NCBI GenBank assembly: GCA_029555885.1
Contig: JAKPQT010000274.1
Location: 1-10,687 of the forward strand
Direction of reading: 5' to 3'
DNA: 10,687 bases
Origin: Chloroflexota bacterium
GTDB lineage: Bacteria > Chloroflexota > Anaerolineae > CG2-30-64-16
Shown here: positions 5,876-10,687 of the stretch, in pieces
Layout of the letters: every line of letters begins with the position of its first letter
Position numbering within the stretch: position 1 is the stretch's first letter
Program-made: the position numbers and the translations under genes
Notes under the pieces: model-generated
Told to the model about the DNA's origin: nothing
The model's input: only the letters and a program-made list of their open reading frames with translations
The model's database searches: none

Positions 5876-6634
5876 ATGGCAGACGACACCCCCGGCACCC
5901 CGACCGGGCAGACAACCGGGAGCGAGCAGCAGACGCACACCGACGCGGACACCGCCACCGCGCAGACGCAGGCGGGCGAGATGGTATCGAGGGCCGAGGC
6001 CGACAAGGCGGCTGCCGCCGCCCGGCGCGACGCTGAAGCCAAGGCCAAGGAGGTGCAGAGGCAGCTTGACGCTGCGACCGCGCGCCTCAAGGAGCTGGAG
6101 GACGAGAAGACGGAAGCAGAACGCGCCAAGCTGGATGAGGCCGAGCGCCTGAAGCTGGAGGCCGAGGAGGCCAAGCAGGAGCGCGACCGGGCCATTGCCC
6201 AGGCGCAGTCCGCCCAGGTCGAGGCCATGCGGACGCGACTCATCATGGAGCAGGCTCCGTCTCTTCCCGTCGCCTACAAGCGCTTGGTTGAGGGCGATGA
6301 TGAGGCCGCCATCACGGCCAGCATCGCGGCGGCCCAGGAGCAGTACCAGTCCGACAATGCCGACAAGCTCGACATAGCCGGACTGGCAGCGGCGCGCGGA
6401 ATGACTCCGGAGGACCGCCTCGCCAAGTACGGCGACGCGGCCGGCGCCAAGCTCAACGAGTTCTTCAAGCAGCAGCCGCAGTCCGTGGGGACCCCGAGCA
6501 ACCAGCCGGGGCAGCCGGGGGCGCGGGCAGACGACGCACAGCGGGCCGCACAGCTCGCAGAGATTCAGAAGATCACCGATCCGGCAGCTCGACAGAAGGC
6601 CTTCCGCGAGCACGTCGAGGGTGCCTATCGGTAA
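5876..6634 (+). CDS. Capsid assembly scaffold protein
   Basis: A 252-residue protein directly before the major capsid gene. Scaffolds fill the procapsid, guide assembly of the shell and then leave. Residues 1-35 are a Thr/Gln/Gly-rich disordered head; residues about 36-125 are a long charged coiled coil (for example LKELEDEKTEAERAKLDEAE); then a helical region (VAYKRLVEGDDEAAITASI), a Pro/Gln-rich linker (about 200-217) and a short C-terminal helix around 220-250, where scaffolds usually contact the capsid protein. This layout (coiled coil, linker, short terminal helix) is typical. The ATG at 5876 is chosen because GGAGAGGAG (5861-5869) precedes it at proper spacing. No protease motif is seen, so it is probably not a protease-scaffold fusion. 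Confidence 0.85.
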   Translation: MADDTPGTPTGQTTGSEQQTHTDADTATAQTQAGEMVSRAEADKAAAAARRDAEAKAKEVQRQLDAATARLKELEDEKTEAERAKLDEAERLKLEAEEAKQERDRAIAQAQSAQVEAMRTRLIMEQAPSLPVAYKRLVEGDDEAAITASIAAAQEQYQSDNADKLDIAGLAAARGMTPEDRLAKYGDAAGAKLNEFFKQQPQSVGTPSNQPGQPGARADDAQRAAQLAEIQKITDPAARQKAFREHVEGAYR

Positions 6635-6649
6635 GAAAGGACGGCTATC

Positions 6650-7861
6650 ATGGCCGAACAGTCTGGAATGCTCAGTCACGTGCTCACCGCCGTGACGAAC
6701 GTGAACCGGGAAGCGGAGACCCGCTTCCTCGCCAAGCTCATGCCCGGCGATTACCCGCTGCGCGACATCGCCCTGGCGAACGGCCTGCTCATGCCGCAGG
6801 TGGATGTGGGCAAGAAGACGATGACGTGGTTCGAGGGCAACACCGGCGCCATTCAGGTCTACCTGAACACGCAGATCAGCTCTGACGCCACGACCACCTT
6901 CGACTTCGGCACGACGACCATCAAGAGCATCGTCCCCAACCAGATCATCCAGTTCAAGGGCGAGCAAGTCATCGTCGTGTCGGTGGACTACGACGCCGGC
7001 ACCTGTGTCGTGACCCGTGGCTTCGCGAGCACGACCCCCGAGTCCAGCATCCTCACCACGGACAAGGGCAAGATCCTGTCCACCACCGGCACGCCCGGCG
7101 ACACCGCCGGCCGGTCGCGGGCCGCGCTGAGCGACTCGTACAGCAACTACCTGCATCGGTTCGAGCAGGTCTACTCCTGCGACGACCTGATCCAGGGAAC
7201 GCTCGGCTCCTATAAGGACCCGGCGCTCAGCATCGAGTATCAGATCATGGACAAGTTCGACATGATCGCCGGCGAGTTGGCGAACTCGCTGTGGGAAGCC
7301 ATCGCCACCTCGGCGAGCTCGGCCAACCGCACGATGAACGGCCTGCGGACGCAGGTGCCGGCCGGCAACATCACCAGCAGCGTGGGTGCGCTGTACTTCA
7401 GCAGCATTGACACGCCCGTCGCCGCGAGCAAGGCCCTGGGGATCAACCTCGACACGATGGCCGTCTCGCCTGCCCTCCGCATCCTGCTCGCTGTCTGGAA
7501 TGGGCGGCGGAACGGCAGCGTGGTCATCAGCGACCTGACTGCCGCCGGTGGAGCGCTGGAGCGCTTCACCACGGCCTCGGGCCAGGAACTGCGCGTCGTC
7601 ACTGACAGCACCCTGCGCGACGATGAGGTCTTCCTGTTCCGCGCCGAGAACCTGGGCGCCGGCCTGCTGCCGGTGCTCCCGCCGAAGCCTGGCGCGCCCG
7701 GCATCACGGCGCCCACCGGCATCCGCGCCGAACTGCTGGCCCGTGACGGCGACGCCGACACCGTGCAGGTGCTGGCCTACGCCTCCTGCCAGTTGCGCCG
7801 GCCGGGGACCGCGCGCCTCCTGACTGGCGTAACCAGCGTGGACGCCGACGGCCTGGCGTAG
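6650..7861 (+). CDS. Major capsid protein, SU10-like (HK97 fold)
   Basis: The protein forming the icosahedral shell, 403 residues. The N-terminal part contains a strand-rich section typical of SU10-type capsid proteins, with VIVVSVDYDAGTCVVTRGF reading like their VTRG motif. It is followed by DLIQGTLG (from about residue 180), a long helix IEYQIMDKFDMIAGELANSLWEA resembling the spine helix, and MNGLRTQV (229-236), the equivalent of the RTMxGL segment. The C-terminal half is alpha/beta with the usual E-V-F-L-F strand. There is no evident N-terminal cleavage domain; the separate scaffold makes one unnecessary. AGAAAGGA (6634-6641) lies eight bases before the ATG. The 15-base gap after the scaffold stop indicates co-transcription. 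Confidence 0.88.
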   Translation: MAEQSGMLSHVLTAVTNVNREAETRFLAKLMPGDYPLRDIALANGLLMPQVDVGKKTMTWFEGNTGAIQVYLNTQISSDATTTFDFGTTTIKSIVPNQIIQFKGEQVIVVSVDYDAGTCVVTRGFASTTPESSILTTDKGKILSTTGTPGDTAGRSRAALSDSYSNYLHRFEQVYSCDDLIQGTLGSYKDPALSIEYQIMDKFDMIAGELANSLWEAIATSASSANRTMNGLRTQVPAGNITSSVGALYFSSIDTPVAASKALGINLDTMAVSPALRILLAVWNGRRNGSVVISDLTAAGGALERFTTASGQELRVVTDSTLRDDEVFLFRAENLGAGLLPVLPPKPGAPGITAPTGIRAELLARDGDADTVQVLAYASCQLRRPGTARLLTGVTSVDADGLA

Positions 7862-7879
7862 CGCCACCCAAGGAGGCCG

Positions 7880-8188
7880 ATGATGTACGAGTTCACCTCA
7901 CAGTCAATCGGGGTGCGCATCTGCCTGCACGATGCTGACGGCAGACTGATCGGCACGGCGGTCTTCGGCGGAGGTCGTTGGGCGACTGACGACCCCGCCG
8001 AGGGCGTAGCGCTTCTGCGCGTCCTCGACGACCCAGACGTGCGCTGTCACAAGATCGCGTGCGTTGCGCGCCCCGATCCCGTGTCTGCTGACGACCAGCA
8101 GTCACCAGCCGCACCGGCGGGCGCAGAGCCCGCCGCAGACCAGCCGGCCGCAGCCCCGCGCCGCGGACGGCCCAGAAAGGACAACTAA
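7880..8188 (+). CDS. Small protein with AT-hook-like tail, after the major capsid gene
   Basis: A 102-residue product (101 if translation begins at the second ATG, 7883, which is better spaced from AAGGAGG at 7870-7876). The N-terminal 65 residues look like a small beta-rich domain, with VRICLHDADGRLIGTAVFGGGRWATDD followed by a helix VALLRVLDDPDV. The pattern strand, G-x-W-x-T-D-D, helix resembles small proteins often found after capsid genes in phage head modules. The last 40 residues are Ala/Pro-rich and end PRRGRPRKDN, in which RGRP matches an AT-hook core. This tail may contact DNA or simply be a flexible basic end. Identity is unclear; a head accessory protein is an inference from position. 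Confidence 0.65.
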   Translation: MMYEFTSQSIGVRICLHDADGRLIGTAVFGGGRWATDDPAEGVALLRVLDDPDVRCHKIACVARPDPVSADDQQSPAAPAGAEPAADQPAAAPRRGRPRKDN

Positions 8189-8189
8189 C

Positions 8190-9095
8190 ATGCACAAGCG
8201 CATCCTGTTCGTGCTCGTGGCGGTCGCGCTCCTGGCCTCCGTCGCCGGAGCGCAGACCAGCCACGTCAACAAGCTCACCGTCGGCCCCACGGCCTTCAAC
8301 ACGGGTGCCATCAATCTGGCCCCCGGCACGACGGCCGCCAAGGGAATCTACTTCGGCTCCGACGTGACGCTGTACCGCAGCGCCGCCGACACGCTGAAGA
8401 CCGACGACGCCCTCATCGTGACCGGCACGCTCACGACCGGCGCCCTGAGCTTCACCAATGCCAGCGCGTCCGGAACCTGGGCAGTCACCGGCGCCACAAC
8501 GCTGACCGGGGCACTCACCGCCAACGGTGACGTGACCCTCGGCAATGCCGCCGGCGACACCATCACGATCACCGGCACCCCGACCTTCGCCGAGGCCGTC
8601 ACCTGCAGCAAGACCCTGGCCGTCACGGGCAATGGCACGGTCGGCGGGACGCTGGGCGTCACCGGGGCTACCACGCTGGGCAGCACGTGTGACGTGACCG
8701 GGAACGCGACCGTGGGCGGCACCGCGACCTTCGCCGAGGATGTGACGCTGACCAAGGGCCTGAGCGTCGGCACGACGCTGGGCGTGACGGGCAATGCGAC
8801 GCTGGGCGGCACCTGCGGCATCACGGGTAACACGACCGTGGGCGGCACGCTGGGCGTCACGGGCAACCAGACGAACACCGGCGACCTGACGGTCAACGGC
8901 AACACGGCTTTGGGCAACGCCAGCACCGACACCGTGACCGTGAACGGCCGCCTGATCGTGCGTTCTGTGACGGACGCCGGGCCGATGGCCGCGACCGCAG
9001 GCGCGCTTGCCGAGATCGTGTTCAACACCAGCGACAGCAAGTTCTACGGCTGCACCGTAGCGGGCGACCCCGCGACCTGGGTTGCCTTCCACTAA
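8190..9095 (+). CDS. Predicted secreted Thr/Gly-rich hexad-repeat protein
   Basis: A 301-residue protein. The N-terminus is a textbook Sec signal peptide: MHKR, a hydrophobic core ILFVLVAVALLASV, and a signal peptidase I site A-G-A before Gln22. The middle is very rich in Thr, Gly, Val and Ala. Residues 145-246 follow an unbroken six-residue register (units such as VTGNAT, VGGTLG, LGGTCG), consistent with a beta-solenoid or triple beta-helix. The end, IVFNTSDSKFYGCTVAGDPATWVAFH, resembles short C-terminal modules of phage fibre and bacterial surface proteins. The ATG at 8190 is chosen because AGAAAGGA lies just upstream and because the signal peptide begins there; the frame is open further 5' but overlaps the previous gene. 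Position suggests a head decoration or fibre, yet a signal peptide is odd for that; it might be exported to the host surface. Confidence 0.7.
   Translation: MHKRILFVLVAVALLASVAGAQTSHVNKLTVGPTAFNTGAINLAPGTTAAKGIYFGSDVTLYRSAADTLKTDDALIVTGTLTTGALSFTNASASGTWAVTGATTLTGALTANGDVTLGNAAGDTITITGTPTFAEAVTCSKTLAVTGNGTVGGTLGVTGATTLGSTCDVTGNATVGGTATFAEDVTLTKGLSVGTTLGVTGNATLGGTCGITGNTTVGGTLGVTGNQTNTGDLTVNGNTALGNASTDTVTVNGRLIVRSVTDAGPMAATAGALAEIVFNTSDSKFYGCTVAGDPATWVAFH
8622..8927 (+). repeat. Degenerate 18-bp/36-bp coding repeats
   Basis: This part of the gene encodes seventeen consecutive six-residue units (residues 145-246) in one register. The first residue is V, I, L or F in all but one unit. Pairs of units form 12-residue repeats of the type VTGN-x-T-VGGT-x-G. 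At DNA level the copies are similar but diverged, for example GACCGTGGGCGGCAC near 8707 and 8833, and ACGCTGGGCGTCAC near 8650 and 8847. Confidence 0.75.
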
Positions 9096-9126
9096 GCCGC
9101 ACGGGCTGCGAACCCTCCCATCATAT

Positions 9127-9160
9127 GGGGCGGCTGGCAACGGCCGCCCCCGCCTCTTTT
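9127..9160 (+). terminator. Terminator-like hairpin after the repeat-protein gene
   Basis: GGGGCGGC (9127-9134) and GCCGCCCC (9143-9150) form a perfect 8-bp stem with an eight-base loop. TTTT at 9157-9160 follows after six bases, farther than in an ideal intrinsic terminator. It sits in the 79-base gap before the connector gene and may dampen transcription of the downstream genes. Confidence 0.5.
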
Positions 9161-9174
9161 CCAGGAGACCGATC

Positions 9175-9714
9175 ATGGCCGCGACGCTGACGTGCACGCC
9201 CGGTGGCGGCTCCGACAACAGCTACATCAGTCTGGCCGACGCCGACGCCTACTTCGTCAACGGCCTGCGCGGTGAGACCTGGGAGGAGTGGACCAGCGAC
9301 CAGCGCAGCCGCGCCCTGGTGGAGGCCACGCAGCAGATCGAGCGCCTGGGCGGCTCCCGCGTGTCCACCGATAGCGCCAACCGCTCCCGGTTCCGGGGCG
9401 AGCCCTACGAGAGCCTGCTGTCCGACCAGTGCCTGCACTTCCCGCGCACGACGGACCTGGACGAAGGCGGCAGCATCATCGTGCCGCAGGGCGTCAAGGA
9501 CGCGGTCTGCGAGCAGGCGTACTTCCTGCTCAAGAAGCAGGACGAGCCGGACCTGCTGGACCGGGCCGACCTGCGGCGCCAGGGCGTCAAGTCCGTCAGC
9601 GTGGATGGCATCTCCGAGAGCTACGGGGCCACGGAGGTCCCCGACGGCATCGCCGCCGAGGCCTGGGAGCACATCCGGCAGTACATCGTGCGCAACTTCT
9701 ACGTGCGAGGGTGA
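9175..9714 (+). CDS. Head-tail connector, DnaT-like / HK97 gp6-like
   Basis: A 179-residue protein beginning at the ATG at 9175, with AGGAG (9163-9167) seven bases upstream; the frame is open further 5' but runs into the previous gene and the hairpin. SYISLADADAYF (residues 16-27), then W-E-E-W, then RSRALVEATQQIERLGG is the hallmark of a common phage family named after a presumed DnaT-like ssDNA-binding protein and generally regarded as a gp6-type adaptor. The middle reads YFLLKKQDEPDLL and the C-terminus is helical (AAEAWEHIRQYIV). The adaptor forms a ring under the portal after packaging. Its place between capsid and gp10-like genes agrees. A role in replication is much less likely. Confidence 0.8.
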   Translation: MAATLTCTPGGGSDNSYISLADADAYFVNGLRGETWEEWTSDQRSRALVEATQQIERLGGSRVSTDSANRSRFRGEPYESLLSDQCLHFPRTTDLDEGGSIIVPQGVKDAVCEQAYFLLKKQDEPDLLDRADLRRQGVKSVSVDGISESYGATEVPDGIAAEAWEHIRQYIVRNFYVRG

Positions 9715-9719
9715 GTGAC

Positions 9720-9971
9720 ATGGAGGTCTATGGCGACCAGTGTGTCACCCCCTGCGTCGGCGACATGGAGGTGCCCACGGGCGACATGACCGTGCACTTC
9801 AGCGGCGTCACCCGGGTCGCGCTGCCGCAGATCGTGCTGGCCGACGTGCTGGCCGACGTGCTGGCCGAGGGGCGCAACGTGGATGGCTGGATCGTGCTGG
9901 AAGCGCAACTGGTAGAAGTGACCGTGACCGAGGGCATGGCGACGGTGCTGCTGGCAAAGGGCGTGGCGTGA
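9720..9971 (+). CDS. Small acidic protein in the connector region
   Basis: An 83-residue product, not recognised. It begins MEVYGDQCVTPCVGDMEVPTGDMTV, where GDMEV and GDMTV look like a small internal duplication, and appears beta-rich, with a helical Leu/Asp segment IVLADVLADVLAEG encoded by a 12-bp tandem repeat (9834-9869). The end is again strand-like (WIVLEAQLVEVTVTEGMATVLL). There is no membrane segment. It starts five bases after the connector stop, and its stop shares one base with the next ATG (TGATG), so it is translated in series. By position it could be a head-closure or stopper component, but it is shorter than usual and has no clear motif. Confidence 0.65.
   Translation: MEVYGDQCVTPCVGDMEVPTGDMTVHFSGVTRVALPQIVLADVLADVLAEGRNVDGWIVLEAQLVEVTVTEGMATVLLAKGVA
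9834..9869 (+). repeat. 12-bp tandem repeat, three copies
   Basis: GTGCTGGCCGAC occurs at 9834-9845 and 9846-9857, and a third copy differing only in the last base (GAG) at 9858-9869. In frame it encodes VLAD-VLAD-VLAE. Exact copies suggest recent slippage or duplication. Confidence 0.85.
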
Positions 9972-10576
9972 TGCTGCGGATCAAGGTCAAGGACAGGGCG
10001 GTGCGTGCTCTCATCGGCCACCTGGCCTTCACCGGCAACCGCGCCACCGCTGGGCTGCGACGGGCCGTGCTGCGTCAGACCATGAAGGTGCAGGCGGCGG
10101 CACAGAAGCTGACGCCGGCTGACGGCGACGTGAGCCTGCGGCGGTCGGCGCAGTCGGACGTGACGATGCTCGGGGATAGCAAGCTCCTGGCGACCGTCAC
10201 CTTCGGCGGCTTGGCCGAGGCCTACGCCGAGGTGCAGCACGAGAACGAGAACTTCGCCCACACCGAAGCCGCGTGGTCGGCCAAGCACGACAAGCCCTTC
10301 CCCGACCGCGTGATGACAGAGCGCCTGTACCGGGGGCAGTTCGTAACCCGCAAGGGCGAGACGACCTACCGGCGCTTCAAGGGCGGAAGACTTCGCAACC
10401 GCCGCCGCAAGCACCGGATCACCGGCTACACCGGCGGGCAGGCCCACTTTCTGCATGGAGCCGACAACTCCGCATGGGATACCGGCGGACGGGCCGAAGC
10501 CGACATGAACAAGGTCATCCAGGACGCGCTCGAAGCGGACTACCAGAAGGCCGTGAGCCGAGGCGGGATTGACTGA
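9971..10576 (+). CDS. HK97 gp10-like head-tail joining / tail-completion protein with basic insert
   Basis: A 201-residue protein. The conserved core is visible in two parts: SLRRSAQSDVT, then TVTFGGLAEAYAEVQHENENFAHT (residues about 75-98), and GGQAHFLHGA (155-164), followed by a C-terminal helix. In the known family the YA-x-x-QHE-x-x-x-F-x-H motif is followed closely by a G-x-A-x-FL motif. Here about 55 residues, many Arg and Lys (ending LRNRRRKHRITGYT), lie between. The family takes part in tail completion or head-tail joining. It begins on the last base of the upstream stop (TGATG) with only a weak ribosome site, which indicates coupled translation. It also ends by overlapping the next gene by one base. 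Confidence 0.75.
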   Translation: MLRIKVKDRAVRALIGHLAFTGNRATAGLRRAVLRQTMKVQAAAQKLTPADGDVSLRRSAQSDVTMLGDSKLLATVTFGGLAEAYAEVQHENENFAHTEAAWSAKHDKPFPDRVMTERLYRGQFVTRKGETTYRRFKGGRLRNRRRKHRITGYTGGQAHFLHGADNSAWDTGGRAEADMNKVIQDALEADYQKAVSRGGID

Positions 10577-10687
10577 TGGGCACCTACAACGCTTCCGCGA
10601 AGATTGTGTGGCCGGAGTTGACGCAGGGCGTTGACGGCTACACCCAGACGGCCGGCGAGACGACCGACAGCAGCATCCGCGTCATGC
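10576..10687 (+). CDS. Start of a further structural gene (3' end outside window)
   Basis: The ATG at 10576 uses the last base of the preceding TGA. Thirty-seven codons are visible, beginning MGTYNASAKIVWPELTQGVD, with no stop before the window end. Third positions remain G/C-rich. By order it should be a neck or tail protein, but the visible part is too short to name a family. Confidence 0.55.
   Translation, partial: MGTYNASAKIVWPELTQGVDGYTQTAGETTDSSIRVM

Noticed and set aside
5525..7867. A 780-residue antisense open frame opposite the scaffold and capsid genes
   Set aside because: It spans several genes, ribosome sites and terminator hairpins on the other strand, and its product is an Arg/Gly/Leu/Val-rich string with no domain. 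Long antisense frames are expected where sense third positions are almost all G/C.
8622..8927. CRISPR array or satellite as explanation for the repeats
   Set aside because: The repeats have no constant spacer-repeat alternation, are diverged at DNA level, and keep a reading frame with a protein-level six-residue pattern; they are coding repeats.
7893..9218. A 441-residue antisense open frame opposite the repeat protein
   Set aside because: It mirrors the repeat and codon bias of the sense gene, crosses two gene boundaries and a terminator, and shows no recognisable domain or ribosome site.

Overview
The window is a segment of the virion-structure (head) module of a tailed double-stranded DNA phage or prophage (Caudoviricetes). 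Every supported gene lies on the + strand, in the classical order: end of a probable small terminase gene, large terminase (packaging ATPase/nuclease), portal, minor capsid protein, scaffold, major capsid protein, head-tail connectors and a neck/tail-completion protein. The DNA is strongly GC-rich (about two thirds by eye), codon third positions are mostly G or C, and TAA, TAG and TGA all act as stops, so the standard bacterial code applies. I see no bacterial housekeeping gene, integrase, tRNA or lysis gene, so the host, and whether the element is integrated, cannot be told. Strong Shine-Dalgarno sequences before most genes indicate a bacterial host.

Layout. 1-393: 3' part of the probable small terminase gene. 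371-1678: large terminase with Walker A, Walker B and nuclease motifs. 1691-3322: portal. 3326-4318: Phage_min_cap2-like minor capsid protein. 4349-5650: an unusual block of five or six tiny unrecognised genes. It opens with a perfect TATAAT six bases before an ATG (leaderless-type promoter), runs through stop/start-overlapping ATGA junctions, and ends in a row of hairpins, the last an intrinsic terminator. 5667-5786: a 39-residue, very basic microprotein gene lying between two terminator-like hairpins. 5876-6634: coiled-coil scaffold protein. 6650-7861: SU10-like major capsid protein. 7880-8188: small protein with an AT-hook-like tail. 8190-9095: a predicted secreted, Thr/Gly-rich protein with a regular six-residue repeat. 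9127-9160: another terminator-like hairpin. 9175-9714: DnaT-like/gp6-like connector. 9720-9971: small acidic protein with a 12-bp tandem repeat. 9971-10576: HK97 gp10-like protein. 10576-10687: start of the next gene.

How it works together. The terminase pair cuts concatemeric DNA and pumps it through the portal into a procapsid built from the major capsid protein around the scaffold; the minor capsid protein joins the portal-proximal shell. The connectors and the gp10-like protein close the head and join it to the tail. Two departures from this plan deserve attention: the promoter-to-terminator block of small genes between minor capsid and scaffold, which looks like a moron-type insertion, and the signal-peptide-bearing repeat protein between capsid and connector genes, which may be a capsid-associated fibre or an exported protein. 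No function can be assigned to the small genes from sequence alone.
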